Positions 16,341 through 25,400 of a DNA stretch of 64,000 nt are shown here, piece after piece (within the stretch, counting starts at the first letter, position 1; each line of letters begins with the position of its first letter). The stretch lies in assembly GCA_016193485.1 (NCBI GenBank), contig JACPRZ010000010.1, positions 1-64,000 of the forward strand, given 5' to 3'. This DNA comes from Bacteroidota bacterium. Lineage in GTDB: Bacteria; Bacteroidota; Bacteroidia; JACPRZ01. A program made the translations under genes and the position numbers. The notes under the pieces are model-generated. The model did no database searches, was not told the origin of the DNA, and saw only the letters and a list, made by a program, of their open reading frames with translations.

Positions 16341-16413
16341 GGGTAGTTAGCTCAGCAGGTAGAGCAGCTGACTCTTAATCAGCGGGCCGCGGGTTCGAAT
16401 CCTGTACTACCCA
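16341..16413 (+). tRNA. tRNA-Lys (anticodon CTT)
   Basis: The cloverleaf is complete. Acceptor arms are GGGTAGT and ACTACCC, the D arm carries AGCTCAGCAGGTAGAGC, the anticodon stem GCTGA/TCAGC holds the loop CTCTTAA giving CTT, and the T arm holds GGTTCGAATCC. The discriminator base is A and CCA is not encoded. It starts 23 bp from the divergent rpmG promoter. Confidence 0.96.
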
Positions 16414-16491
16414 CAGGGGAACATAAAATTCAAAGTTCAAAATTCAAAGGAAAAACAATAAAATTTTCGCTTTCGGGTTATGAACTTATTT

Positions 16492-16531
16492 GAAATTGAT
16501 TGAAATTAGTGGAAACTGATAGAAATTGATT
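16492..16531. repeat. Four tandem 10-bp repeats
   Basis: Four consecutive units read GAAATTGATT, GAAATTAGTG, GAAACTGATA and GAAATTGATT. The period is close to one helical turn. The array lies 60 bp upstream of a glycosyltransferase gene and could bind a protein cooperatively or be a degenerate simple repeat. Confidence 0.6.
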
Positions 16532-16590
16532 GTTTATAGTTTAAATTCAGTTTCAATAATAATATTAATATTCAATCACTTTAAGGATTA

Positions 16591-17652
16591 ATGATAATGA
16601 AGAGTACGGCTGTAGTAATTCTGAATTGGAACGGCAGGAACTTCCTGGAGAAATTTTTACCATCCGTAATGGATTTCAGTTTAAAAGATGCTGATGTATT
16701 TATTATTGACAATAATTCCGAAGATGACTCACTGGTTTTTTTAAGAAATAATTTCCCTGAAATTGAAATTATCCGTACCGGCAGAAATCTGGGATTTGCA
16801 GGAGGTTATAATGAAGGATTAAGGAAATTAAAAGAAAGCAATAAAACGAACATGTATTATGAATATTACATGTTACTTAATTCCGATGTTGAAGTGACTC
16901 CCGGCTGGCTTAAACCTCTGGTTACCCTGATGCAAAATGATAAAAGCACTGCGGCCTGCCAGCCGAAAATGCTGAATTTTAATATCCGTGATGAATTTGA
17001 ATATGCTGGTGCGGCAGGGGGGTACATAGATAAATACGGATATCCTTTCTGCAGGGGTAGAATTTTTAACCAATATGAAAAGGACAGGGATCAATACAAT
17101 GATTACCGGGAAATTTTCTGGGCGAGCGGTGCATGTTTATTTATCAGGGCTGACCTGTTTCATGACGCGGGGGGGTTTGATCCCGATTTTTTCGCTCACA
17201 TGGAAGAGATTGACCTTTGCTGGCGGCTTAAGAACCGGGGATATAAAATCATGTATTGTCCCGGTAGTGTGATTTACCATATTGGAGCCGGAACGCTTGA
17301 GAAAGTTAATCCGAAAAAAACCTATTACAATTTCCGTAACAATCTCATTCTTGTTTGCAAAAACCATGCAAAAAAATACTGGGCAATTAAAATAATTATC
17401 AGGATGGTACTGGATTCTGTTGCCGCACTGAAATTTTTATTTGCGGATGGTATTACGCATTTTTCGGCCGTTCTCAAAGCGCATTTCAGTTTTTACCGTT
17501 CTTTTCCGAAAACATGGAGAAAACGAAAGATTCTTCAGAAAGAGATTAAATGGTACGCGACAACCGGAGTGTACAATGGAAGCGTAGTTGCAGAATTCTA
17601 TCTGAAAGGCCGGAAAAGATTTTGGGATCTGGACGTCAGGAAATTTTTATGA
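16591..17652 (+). CDS. Glycosyltransferase family 2 (rhamnosyltransferase-like)
   Basis: This 353-residue GT-A transferase begins with STAVVILNWNGRNFLEKFLPSV. It has the nucleotide-binding DNNSEDDSLVFLR, the GFAGGYNEG segment, the LNSDVEV metal site (DxD type) and a later GGFDPDFFAHMEEIDLCWRLKNRGYKI block with the acceptor-side ED pair. A C-terminal amphipathic region may touch the membrane. It resembles cell-wall rhamnosyltransferases. It stands alone, converging on aroQ with a 6-bp overlap of the gene ends, well before the main polysaccharide locus. The acceptor is unknown. Initiation could be at the first or third codon, both ATG. Confidence 0.88.
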   Translation: MIMKSTAVVILNWNGRNFLEKFLPSVMDFSLKDADVFIIDNNSEDDSLVFLRNNFPEIEIIRTGRNLGFAGGYNEGLRKLKESNKTNMYYEYYMLLNSDVEVTPGWLKPLVTLMQNDKSTAACQPKMLNFNIRDEFEYAGAAGGYIDKYGYPFCRGRIFNQYEKDRDQYNDYREIFWASGACLFIRADLFHDAGGFDPDFFAHMEEIDLCWRLKNRGYKIMYCPGSVIYHIGAGTLEKVNPKKTYYNFRNNLILVCKNHAKKYWAIKIIIRMVLDSVAALKFLFADGITHFSAVLKAHFSFYRSFPKTWRKRKILQKEIKWYATTGVYNGSVVAEFYLKGRKRFWDLDVRKFL

Positions 17653-18075
17653 TTCCCTGAGGGCAAGAAAACTCTCCACCGCCAACCTGTAAGAATCCAG
17701 TCCGAAACCGATAATGCTTCCCCTGCATTTTCCGGCAATCAGAGATACATGACGGTATTCTTCGCGGGCGAAAATATTGGAGATGTGGACTTCAACAACG
17801 GGTGATTTTATAGATCCCACGGCATCGGCTATAGATACGGAAGTGTGGGTGTATCCGCCTGCATTCAGAATTATTCCGTCATAGGAAAATCCGACTTCAT
17901 GAAGTTTATTGATTATTTCTCCTTCAACATTACTCTGGAAATAATCTATCTGAATACCTGGAAAATATTTTTGTAATTCTTTCAGATAGTCATCAAATGA
18001 TTTATTTCCATACACTATGGGTTCACGGGTACCAAGTAAGTTAAGGTTTGGGCCGTTGATAATAATAAGTTTCAT
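17647..18075 (-). CDS. aroQ: 3-dehydroquinate dehydratase, type II
   Basis: This 142-residue enzyme dehydrates 3-dehydroquinate to 3-dehydroshikimate in the shikimate pathway. Visible are the N-terminal INGPNLNLLGTREP with the flexible-loop Arg, the active-site Tyr in VYG, SNVEGEIINKL, ILNAGGYTHTSVSIADA (Asn and His) and EVHISNIFAREEYR, all diagnostic for type II. Length is typical. It overlaps the upstream M23 peptidase gene by 4 bp and is probably translated from the same message. Confidence 0.97.
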   Translation of the reverse strand: MKLIIINGPNLNLLGTREPIVYGNKSFDDYLKELQKYFPGIQIDYFQSNVEGEIINKLHEVGFSYDGIILNAGGYTHTSVSIADAVGSIKSPVVEVHISNIFAREEYRHVSLIAGKCRGSIIGFGLDSYRLAVESFLALRES

Positions 18076-19805
18076 CTCGTAAACCCCGCCTTAAATGTAC
18101 ATGTATTTCCGATATTATCTTCCACCGTCAGTTCAAAGGTATGATTTCCCGGTTTTGTGCGCTCGTCAAATTTATGGGTGAGCCGTGCAATTTTCGGATC
18201 GTACTCCATCAACACCCACCTGCCGTCAATGGTAGCGCGCCAGGTATTGATTCCTGACAGGTTATCGGTAATTCTTACGGAAATTTTTTCATCTCCTGAC
18301 ATTTTTTTCCCCTCACTGATGTTTATCGGTTTTATCTCAGGAGGGGTTGTATCCGGGTAAACGGTGAAGGTTCCGAAAGTGCGCGTTTCCACACGAATTT
18401 TATTATCGCGCCAGATTCCGCCTTCAAAGTTGAGCGATCCGCCACCATTGATGCGGTATACAGCCGATTTATTTTTAATTTTATCGGGAATCTTACCGGA
18501 CCGGATGGACATGGTGTAATACGTATGAACCGGAGTATAAGGATTATGTATTGAAAAAGACGGGGTTAAAGCGCCTTTGATCGTATCTCCCCTTGAAAAT
18601 TCAAATGCGATATCATTGTACAGGACACCTGCGGGAAGAACAATTTCAATATCCTGATCCCTGAATGTATTGGGCACATCACTGGAAAAAAATTCGCGGA
18701 CATCCGGAGCAAGGCCATTTTTTTCTTTAATTGTGCCATCCTTTACCGATTTCACCGGAAAGGAAAGTTGCGATGTGTTACCGTAAACATCTTTCACTAC
18801 TAACCGGACGAAATGGTTTTCGTCATCGGTAAAATCAGCGATACCCCGGTTCACCACATCGTCATAAATATCAAGATTGTTATTAGGTTCAAGGTAGCAC
18901 CGCTGGAATTCGGCTTTATGTTTTTTCCACCAGTAGTAATCAACATGGGTATTAATAAAACGGTTTTTGAGAAAATCAAATGTCTCCATAGTATGAGAAT
19001 AAATAACCTGGCTGTCAATCATAAGGGTAACAGAGTATACTCCGCATTTATTTGAAGTAGCGGTCAACTGGTCGTACGTTTCCACCGCAAAACCGATTTT
19101 TCCATGCACTATCAGTTCACCGGGATTCCTGACCTTTAAGGATTGCCCTTTGCGGATTACGTCAATCCTTAGCGGTTTATTTGAAAAATTCACATGACTC
19201 ATTGTGTCCAGCGGTGATATAAGTAATTCATCAATTACCGGTTTAACTGAATCCCCGATATTAAATCCGAAGAGCAACGGATTGAGAGGTTCTTCATTAG
19301 CATTCCGTATTTCAAAATGCAGATGCGGAGCCGTAGAACCGCCCGTATTGCCCGAAAAGGCGATCAGTTCGCCTTTGGAATAGCGGAATTGGCCGGGTTT
19401 CGGGTAGAGTTCAATTTCAAATGATTCGTTGGCGTATTGTGCATTCCTGACATACTGGTCAATCCGTGGTTCAAAATTTTTCAGGTGGGCATACGCGCTG
19501 ATAAATCCGTTCCGGTGCCGGAGGTAGATAACTTTACCGTAACCGTTGGCGGAAATTTTAATCCGGTACACTGTTCCCTCATCAACCGCAAAAACCGGTT
19601 TACCTTCCACTCCCATGGTTTTTATATCTATCCCTCCATGAAAATGATTGTTGCGTATTTCTCCGAAGTTTCCGGCAAGAACAAGTTCAACACCGGTATC
19701 CAGCGGAGTACGGAAAATGCCTTGCGGATATTTATTCTGTGCAGATGATTCACCGCCATAGCAGAGAATAAAAGAAATGAACAATAATGGTATGAATAAA
19801 AACAT
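18072..19805 (-). CDS. M23-family metallopeptidase, exported
   Basis: The 577-residue protein has a signal peptide (first 22 residues, ending ESSAQ). An M23/LytM-type domain spans about residues 45-170, with zinc ligands visible as HxxxD (HGGID, His56 and Asp60), YAHL (His107) and HLH (161-163). About 400 residues of beta-rich C-terminal domains follow, including an Ig-like unit near the end (VEDNIGNTCTFKAGF). All catalytic residues are present, so it may cut peptidoglycan peptide bridges, or may activate another hydrolase as LytM factors do. It is the first gene of a pair with aroQ. Confidence 0.9.
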   Translation of the reverse strand: MFLFIPLLFISFILCYGGESSAQNKYPQGIFRTPLDTGVELVLAGNFGEIRNNHFHGGIDIKTMGVEGKPVFAVDEGTVYRIKISANGYGKVIYLRHRNGFISAYAHLKNFEPRIDQYVRNAQYANESFEIELYPKPGQFRYSKGELIAFSGNTGGSTAPHLHFEIRNANEEPLNPLLFGFNIGDSVKPVIDELLISPLDTMSHVNFSNKPLRIDVIRKGQSLKVRNPGELIVHGKIGFAVETYDQLTATSNKCGVYSVTLMIDSQVIYSHTMETFDFLKNRFINTHVDYYWWKKHKAEFQRCYLEPNNNLDIYDDVVNRGIADFTDDENHFVRLVVKDVYGNTSQLSFPVKSVKDGTIKEKNGLAPDVREFFSSDVPNTFRDQDIEIVLPAGVLYNDIAFEFSRGDTIKGALTPSFSIHNPYTPVHTYYTMSIRSGKIPDKIKNKSAVYRINGGGSLNFEGGIWRDNKIRVETRTFGTFTVYPDTTPPEIKPINISEGKKMSGDEKISVRITDNLSGINTWRATIDGRWVLMEYDPKIARLTHKFDERTKPGNHTFELTVEDNIGNTCTFKAGFTR

Positions 19806-19895
19806 TTATCCGGATTTATGTTTTTGAGAATGATGCTAAATTATATTTTTACCGGTATTGATTTATTACCCATGCCGTAAAATTATTAACATATT

Positions 19896-19948
19896 TATAC
19901 TGACGGAATTTGATTTTGCAAGTATACAAAATCAAATTCATCAGTATA
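19896..19948. repeat. Long intergenic hairpin
   Basis: Arms 19896-19918 (ending AATTTGATTTTG) and 19927-19948 (starting CAAAATCAAATT) pair over about 20 bp with one interruption and an 8-base loop. It lies just upstream of the promoter at 19967. It could terminate an RNA, although it has no clear T-tract, or bind a dimeric regulator. Confidence 0.6.
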
Positions 19949-19966
19949 TTTAATACTCAAAATCAT

Positions 19967-19974
19967 TATCTTTG
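19967..19974 (+). promoter_or_regulatory. Predicted -7 box upstream of the rny leader
   Basis: TATCTTTG matches TAnnTTTG. It is 360 bp from the rny start and directly abuts the 5' arm of a long-range stem, so it probably drives a non-coding RNA or a long rny leader. Confidence 0.55.
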
Positions 19975-20311
19975 CCCCCGATAATAATTTGTTTTTACCC
20001 CGTGAGCATGGATTTGCAACGGGAAGGGACCGGTAATAACAACCATACCGGATATTTGGAATTATCAGAAAGAAATGACATTTCATCAGTATATCGGAAC
20101 TTTAACGGTACGGATTTTTCCGGCCGGGCCAACCAGGATTACCAAACATATTAAATGGCAATTCATACATTTATGGTGGCTGAATATTTGAAACGGACAT
20201 TTTGTTAGGTCAGGTCATTTTCTTCAGTTTAATTTCTTACTTCCCTTATTCCGTTGCGGTAATCGTTTCAGTTCTCTTGCTTTCCGGGGGCAATCAAATA
20301 ATAGTTTTTTT
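19975..20311 (+). ncRNA. Candidate structured RNA upstream of rny
   Basis: No convincing protein is encoded here, but the ends pair. TTGCCCCCG (19972-19980) is complementary to CGGGGGCAA (20285-20293), followed by a seven-T run (20305-20311). Inside, GCAACGG (20016-20022) pairs with CCGTTGC (20251-20257) and the helix continues through GAAGGG with CCCTTATT. A local hairpin CCGGTA/TACCGG lies at 20030-20051. A -7 box sits at the 5' end. The layout suggests a transcript of roughly 320-335 bases with its own terminator. It is too long for an ordinary 6S RNA and lacks RNase P or tmRNA landmarks. It could instead be an rny 5' leader. Confidence 0.4.
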
Positions 20312-20331
20312 ATTCCTTTAATCTCCAACGC

Positions 20332-21876
20332 ATGACAACATCAATACTTATAACCGCCATTGCCTCCACTCTTTCTTTGATCGCGGGAGGCGCTATCGCC
20401 TGGATTTTCATAAAGCAAATGATAATCCGGCAGAATCGCGAACTGATACAGAATGCCGAGAAGGAAGGTGAGGCGATTAAAAAAGAAAAGATCCTTCAGG
20501 CCAAAGAGAAATTCCTTCAACTGAAGGCGGAACATGAAAAGACAATCATTGAAAAAAACAGGCAGGTGGCTGAACTTGAAGCACGGTCGCGTGACCGGGA
20601 AAAAGAATACCAGAAGAAAAAAGAGGAAATCCGGAGGAAAGAGGGTGAATTGCAATCAATGAGGGAAAATCTCAACAACCAGATGCTGATCCTGAACCGG
20701 AAGCAGGAAGATGTTGATAAATTCCACAAAAGGCAGGTGGAACAGTTGGAAGCGCTCTCCGGGCTTACTGCCGAGGAGGCGAAGAAACTGTTAATTGAAT
20801 CGCTGAAAGCCGAAGCACAGACCGATGCCATGGCGCACATCAAGGACATTGTTGACGAAGCGCGGCTCAATGCTTCAAAAGAGGCAAAAAAAGTCATCAT
20901 CCAGACCATACAGCGTGTTGCCGCGGAAGAAGCCATTAACAATTCAATTACCGTTTTTAATCTCGAAAGCGAAGAAATGAAAGGCCGGATCATAGGACGG
21001 GAGGGCAGAAATATTCAAGCGCTTGAAGCGGTTACCGGGGTTGAGATCATCATTGATGACACTCCGAATGCCATTATACTTTCCTGTTTTGATCCTTTAA
21101 GAAGAGAGTTGGCGCGTCTTGCCCTGCACCAATTGGTTTCGGACGGGCGCATACACCCTGCGAGGATTGAAGAGGTGATTGCCAAAACCCAGCGGATACT
21201 TGATGAAGAAATAATGGAAATCGGCAAAAGGACGGTGATTGACCTCGGCATTCACGGTTTGCACCCCGACCTGATACGGCTTGTCGGTAAGATGAAATAC
21301 CGCACTTCGTATGGTCAGAATCTGCTGCAACATTCCCGCGAAACCGCTAATCTTTGTTCCATCATGGCATCCGAATTGGGATTAAATGATAAATTTGCAA
21401 AGCGTGCCGGGTTGCTGCATGACATCGGAAAGGTTGCCGAGGACCAGGAATCACCTCACGCTCTGGTGGGAATGCGGCTGGCAGAAAAACACAGGGAAAA
21501 TCCTGAAATATGCAATGCCATCGGTGCCCACCATGAAGAGATTGAGATGACATCGGTGATTTCACCCATAGTACTGATCTGCGATGCCATTTCAGGATCG
21601 CGTCCCGGAGCGAGGCGCGAAGTGATGGACCAGTATGCAAAACGTTTGAAAGACATGGAAAATATCGCAACGTCATACCAGGGGGTAATGAAATCCTATG
21701 CCATACAGGCCGGAAGGGAGTTGCGTGTGATTGTGCAGAGCGAGCAGGTATCGGATCAGCAGTCCGAGAATATCGCTCTCGGCATATCGCAGCGCATTCA
21801 GAAAGAGATGACCTATCCGGGTCAGGTGAAAGTAACGGTTATCAGGGAGAAGAGGGCGGTGGCGGTGGCGAAGTGA
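20332..21876 (+). CDS. rny: Ribonuclease Y
   Basis: RNase Y is a membrane-anchored endoribonuclease that starts mRNA decay. The 514-residue protein has an N-terminal membrane helix (residues 3-25), a long charged coiled coil (about 30-150), a KH RNA-binding domain with the [10 protein letters not shown] loop (about 215-270) and an HD domain with LLHDIGK (His363, Asp364) and the preceding HSRETANL. Length and order match the family. It begins about 20 bp after the T-run of the candidate RNA, so its expression may be coupled to that element. No gene follows closely in the same direction. Confidence 0.97.
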   Translation: MTTSILITAIASTLSLIAGGAIAWIFIKQMIIRQNRELIQNAEKEGEAIKKEKILQAKEKFLQLKAEHEKTIIEKNRQVAELEARSRDREKEYQKKKEEIRRKEGELQSMRENLNNQMLILNRKQEDVDKFHKRQVEQLEALSGLTAEEAKKLLIESLKAEAQTDAMAHIKDIVDEARLNASKEAKKVIIQTIQRVAAEEAINNSITVFNLESEEMKGRIIGREGRNIQALEAVTGVEIIIDDTPNAIILSCFDPLRRELARLALHQLVSDGRIHPARIEEVIAKTQRILDEEIMEIGKRTVIDLGIHGLHPDLIRLVGKMKYRTSYGQNLLQHSRETANLCSIMASELGLNDKFAKRAGLLHDIGKVAEDQESPHALVGMRLAEKHRENPEICNAIGAHHEEIEMTSVISPIVLICDAISGSRPGARREVMDQYAKRLKDMENIATSYQGVMKSYAIQAGRELRVIVQSEQVSDQQSENIALGISQRIQKEMTYPGQVKVTVIREKRAVAVAK

Positions 21877-22009
21877 CGTATATAAGATTTACTTTCCATA
21901 GTTCGTTCGTGTGGTTAATAAGTATGATAACATCAATTGCATCGGATATATCTTTTACCATCCGGTAAGTAAATTTTTTAAAGTACAGTGTTTCCGGAAA
22001 ATTGATGTA

Positions 22010-22948
22010 TCAGATAATATTATTATACATTCTTATCACCATTTCTTCAAAACCAACTTTCGGAATCCATCCTGTTGAGAGCAATTTTTTATTATCCCCT
22101 ATCAAAACCGGTTTTTTTCTTTGTATTAAAGATATATCTTCTTTAACATATTGTTTCCATTCCATATTTAAATAATTAAAAAGTACTTCAAACCAATCCT
22201 GAACTTTATGCCCTTTACCAGATGAAATGATAAAAGTATCTGGTTTTTGCAATTGTAAAATATGCCACATTGCTTCTACATAATCTAATGCGTAACCCCA
22301 GTCAGTTATTGCTGATAGGTTTCCAATTTCTATTGATTCAATATTTTTAACAAGTAATTGTTTTGTTTCGTTAATTATTTTTTTAGATAAAAAATAATCT
22401 TTACGGTAAATGGATTCATGGTTATACATAATCCCAACGGAAATAAAAAAATTATAAACACCTCTGTAATATTTTGCTGCCTCCATTGCAGCGCATTTTG
22501 TTACAGAATAAACACATCTTGGTTCCGGTGTTGTTTTTTCGTTTTGAAATGGTTGGTCAGTACCCGAAAAAATCAAAGAAGAACTGGCATAGAAAATTCT
22601 GCAAGAAGGATGATGATATTTGCATAGTTCAAGGATGCGAATAAATCCAATCTGATTTACTTTAACTGATTTTTCTATAAATTCAAAATCGGTATCGCTG
22701 TCTTCCTGTGAGGAATGATGAAATGCAGCCACATAATAAATTTCATCCGGTTTTTTCGATACAATAAAATTCGTGAGTATTGTGAAATCATCCTTTTCCA
22801 GATCGAATGAAAAATATCCGGCAAGTCCATTTAAACAGTTACCTTCATTTTTCCCAAGCCCCCAAACTTCGTAATGCTTAGATACCAGCAATTGTTTTAA
22901 TAACGTGCCATCCTGTCCTTCTGAACCAATAATTAGCGCTTTACGCAT
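22010..22948 (-). CDS. NAD(P)-dependent sugar dehydratase/epimerase, GMD-like
   Basis: This 312-residue short-chain dehydrogenase of the extended type begins ALIIGSEGQDGTLLKQLL, which resembles the cofactor loop of GDP-mannose 4,6-dehydratases (GxxGQDG). It has the YVAAFHHSS segment, SSSLIFSG and catalytic YSVTK (Tyr/Lys), then the GMD-like ITDWGYALDYVEAMW. It probably makes or modifies a nucleotide-activated deoxysugar for the surface polysaccharide. Exact substrate is uncertain. It overlaps the upstream C-methyltransferase gene by one base, so the pair is likely one transcript and may act on the same sugar. Confidence 0.8.
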   Translation of the reverse strand: MRKALIIGSEGQDGTLLKQLLVSKHYEVWGLGKNEGNCLNGLAGYFSFDLEKDDFTILTNFIVSKKPDEIYYVAAFHHSSQEDSDTDFEFIEKSVKVNQIGFIRILELCKYHHPSCRIFYASSSLIFSGTDQPFQNEKTTPEPRCVYSVTKCAAMEAAKYYRGVYNFFISVGIMYNHESIYRKDYFLSKKIINETKQLLVKNIESIEIGNLSAITDWGYALDYVEAMWHILQLQKPDTFIISSGKGHKVQDWFEVLFNYLNMEWKQYVKEDISLIQRKKPVLIGDNKKLLSTGWIPKVGFEEMVIRMYNNII

Positions 22949-24189
22949 TAACCGCCAATAATTTCAATTTCCGGAAAGGGAAATATTAGTTTACCGCCTT
23001 TATTTAAAAACTCTTGCTCCCGCCTTACAATACCATCTTTAAAATGCCAGGGTAGAACTAAATAATAGTCGGGCTTCATTTTAATGGCTTCTTTTTCTGA
23101 AATAATTGGAATGTTTGTACCAGGTGTGTAACAACCAAATTTATCCGGATTTACTTCTGCAATAGCCGGAATGTCTTCTTCAGAAAAATTGCAAAACTGA
23201 AGCAGTACATTTCCTTTTGTAGATGCACCATAGCCGAGGATATTATTGTTATCGGAATTCAATGCATCAATCAAAGTTTTCAATGATTCACGGTGTTTAA
23301 AGACCTTTTCTTCAAAATCCCTGAAAGGACGGGGAGTGTCAAAGCCCATTTGCAGTTCCTGTTCAAAAAGCCAGTTGATTAAGACATCGTTGGCTGACAG
23401 GGAAGAATCTTTTCGTGTAGCAGTAACCGCAAAACTTCCGCCATTAATGCTATTCATTTGCACATCAATAATTTTCATATCAGCCCGGTCTAAAATATAC
23501 TTGATATTATACAAAGTATAATATTCAATATGCTCGTGGCATATAGTATCGTAAGAATTCATCCTTATCATAGATGGCATATAACTTTGTTCAAAATGCC
23601 AGATACCATTTTTGCTTAAATTATCATGTATGTTTTGGGCAAATGCAATAGGATCTTCCAAATCGTAAAACATCGCAATAGAGGTAATGATTTTAACCAT
23701 TGAAGAGCCAATCTTGTTTTTTACCTCATTTGACGGGAAAAAATCAGGTATCAATTGAATTTCATCGGAATAATATTGCCTAAATTTTTCTCCGGTAGGA
23801 TCAACGCCAATCCGTTTTATTTCTTTTGCAGTATATGCTTTTAAAGAAGTGCCGTCATTACTGCCAATATCTATAACGCAATCACCGGAAAGTAAATTAA
23901 CCCGTTTTTCCAAATGATGAATTTTATTGGTTAAGTGAGTAACCATTGACTGGTTTAGACCCGAGCGATAGCCGTAATTTTCACCATACATCTCACTTAA
24001 GTCAAAAGAATGATTTAACTGAACTAAATGACAATCCTGACACCATGTTAATTCTAATCGACCCAATGTGATTTTTTCTTTTTGATTTTTCAGAAATATC
24101 CCTGTCAAAAATTGGTTCCCCAAGTTTAATACAAGGTGCAGGTTTTTGCATTTGCACAGGCGACAATTATTGATATTTTTAAATCCCAT
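22948..24189 (-). CDS. Nucleotide-sugar C-methyltransferase-like protein
   Basis: The protein has an N-terminal zinc site (CRLCKCKNL and WCQDCHLVQL), a SAM-binding domain with DCVIDIGSNDGTSLKAY and a C-terminal domain of the type found in TDP-sugar C-methyltransferases (NILGYGASTKGNVLLQFC, then a YLVLPWHF block). This three-part arrangement is typical of enzymes that methylate a ketosugar carbon to form branched sugars. I place the start at 24189 (MGFKNINN); the longer reading to 24222 adds an odd hydrophobic leader through a palindrome. The neighbouring dehydratase would supply the ketosugar. Confidence 0.85.
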   Translation of the reverse strand: MGFKNINNCRLCKCKNLHLVLNLGNQFLTGIFLKNQKEKITLGRLELTWCQDCHLVQLNHSFDLSEMYGENYGYRSGLNQSMVTHLTNKIHHLEKRVNLLSGDCVIDIGSNDGTSLKAYTAKEIKRIGVDPTGEKFRQYYSDEIQLIPDFFPSNEVKNKIGSSMVKIITSIAMFYDLEDPIAFAQNIHDNLSKNGIWHFEQSYMPSMIRMNSYDTICHEHIEYYTLYNIKYILDRADMKIIDVQMNSINGGSFAVTATRKDSSLSANDVLINWLFEQELQMGFDTPRPFRDFEEKVFKHRESLKTLIDALNSDNNNILGYGASTKGNVLLQFCNFSEEDIPAIAEVNPDKFGCYTPGTNIPIISEKEAIKMKPDYYLVLPWHFKDGIVRREQEFLNKGGKLIFPFPEIEIIGG

Positions 24190-24217
24190 TATCATTAGAA
24201 TAAGGAAATTTTCAAAA

Positions 24218-24266
24218 CACACTTTCGTGTGCCATAGTACACATCACACATCTGTGTGCGAAGATA
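24218..24266 (-). promoter_or_regulatory. Tandem CACAC/GTGTG palindromes behind a weak -7 box
   Basis: CACACTTTCGTGTG (24218-24231) and CACACATCTGTGTG (24245-24258) are two palindromes with 27 bp between centres. They lie just downstream of a minus-strand TATCTTCG box (24259-24266, one mismatch to consensus). They would sit in the leader of the C-methyltransferase operon as operators or as leader hairpins. Confidence 0.5.
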
Positions 24267-24368
24267 CAAAAATCTACCTCATTAGGTAAAACCGTTTTAG
24301 CAAGTAAGTACGACCCTGTTAAAGAGCGCTATTTAAAGGGGGGTGAATTTGTATTTTTTAACCCCCTG

Positions 24369-24386
24369 CTGAGTAGTAACAAAAAT
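24369..24386 (+). repeat. GAGTAGTAAC tail motif
   Basis: CTGAGTAGTAACAAAAAT recurs at 55832-55849 and 58139-58156 (one change), and in shortened form at 50251-50267. It always stands on the plus strand in an intergenic gap, usually just after another repeat element. Confidence 0.75.
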
Positions 24387-24424
24387 TTTAAAAATAATTT
24401 CGAAACTCAAACCGATATTTTAAG

Positions 24425-24432
24425 TAATTTTG
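24425..24432 (+). promoter_or_regulatory. Predicted -7 box of the Wzz-like gene
   Basis: TAATTTTG matches TAnnTTTG, 83 bp before the Wzz-like start. Confidence 0.5.
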
Positions 24433-24515
24433 CAGCAGATTTTTAAAATTGACATTCTGAAAGAGGATTGGGTTAGCCGTTTTTTAAGTGTTATGAAACC
24501 AAATAATTTACTACG

Positions 24516-25316
24516 ATGAATATACCAACAAGCAATCCAAATGATGTTTTTTTTGATTTGAATGATTTCATTTCTGTAATTAAAAAAAGATCGAAGTTGT
24601 TTTTCATCATTTATCTTGTATTATTTGCTGCAACTTTAATTTATGGTTTTCTTAAAAAGCCGGTATATCTGGCAAACTTTACACTCAATCTTTCCACCTT
24701 ATCAGTTGATGCCGAAGAAATTATTAATAATTTTAATATGCTTTATAATGCGAATGGCATAAACAGAAATAGAATAAAAAACGATACGCTTTCTGCAGTA
24801 ATATTAAATCTGAAACAAATAGAGGTTGAAAAAACAGATTTAAACAATCCAATCGGTACCAAACTGAAAATAAACATTTATGTGTACGAAACATCATCTA
24901 TTAACAGGATTATAAAAGAATTAATCTCTTATGGTAATAGCAATAAATATTTAGTTGAAAAAATAAAGATGGAAAATGAAAAAACAGCCAAGATTGTGAA
25001 TGGTTATAAAAAACAACTGAGTGAACTGATTATATATAAACAAAGAATAGAAAAAGAAAAAAATAATTTAGGTTCTATAACTTATTATAATGTTTACAAA
25101 GATATCGCTAATTTTATGGAGGTCATCACAAGATTTGAATATGAATTATCTGGATTTAAGGGGTTTGAGGTTTCTGTAGAACCCATTATTCCTTTTAAAC
25201 CACATGGTATTTCTTTAATACAACTCTTAATACTTGCAGGTATTTTCGGACTCATCCTGTGTGTGTTCGTTGTTTTCTTTTTTGATAAAATTTTAGGTAT
25301 TGTAAACAAACATTAA
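24516..25316 (+). CDS. Wzz-like polysaccharide chain-length / co-polymerase protein
   Basis: The 266-residue protein has the two-helix topology of polysaccharide co-polymerases: a short cytoplasmic N-terminus (DVFFDLNDFISVIKKR), helix 1 at about 31-50, a periplasmic region with a coiled-coil segment (about 145-195) and helix 2 at about 232-255, preceded by a Pro/Gly segment (VEPIIPFKPHG). Its length is below that of classical Wzz, and no tyrosine-kinase domain is fused. It probably sets chain length in Wzx/Wzy-type export. It stands at the left of the assembly genes but is separated from them by an opposite-strand block. Confidence 0.75.
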   Translation: MNIPTSNPNDVFFDLNDFISVIKKRSKLFFIIYLVLFAATLIYGFLKKPVYLANFTLNLSTLSVDAEEIINNFNMLYNANGINRNRIKNDTLSAVILNLKQIEVEKTDLNNPIGTKLKINIYVYETSSINRIIKELISYGNSNKYLVEKIKMENEKTAKIVNGYKKQLSELIIYKQRIEKEKNNLGSITYYNVYKDIANFMEVITRFEYELSGFKGFEVSVEPIIPFKPHGISLIQLLILAGIFGLILCVFVVFFFDKILGIVNKH

Positions 25317-25400
25317 GGAACCATTAATAAAACATAATTGAACGTAGATTTATAAATGAAAAGTAATTTTTTACTCAAATGATGTAATGTGTCGGGTGTG

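Larger units (their letters stand above)
24267..24515. other. Intergenic gap between divergent polysaccharide operons
   Basis: No gene is seen. The stretch holds an AGGGGG/CCCCCT stem (around 24337-24366), the dispersed tail motif CTGAGTAGTAACAAAAAT (24369-24386), the wzz-side -7 box and about 80 bases of AT-rich leader. Confidence 0.6.

Noticed and set aside
19972-20154. 60-codon open frame in the rny upstream region
   Set aside because: No family resemblance, it begins inside the predicted -7 box, and the region is better explained as paired RNA.
19975-20311. Assignment of the rny upstream region as 6S, RNase P or tmRNA
   Set aside because: It is much longer than usual 6S RNA, and the conserved words of RNase P and tmRNA were not found. 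I kept it only as an unnamed candidate.
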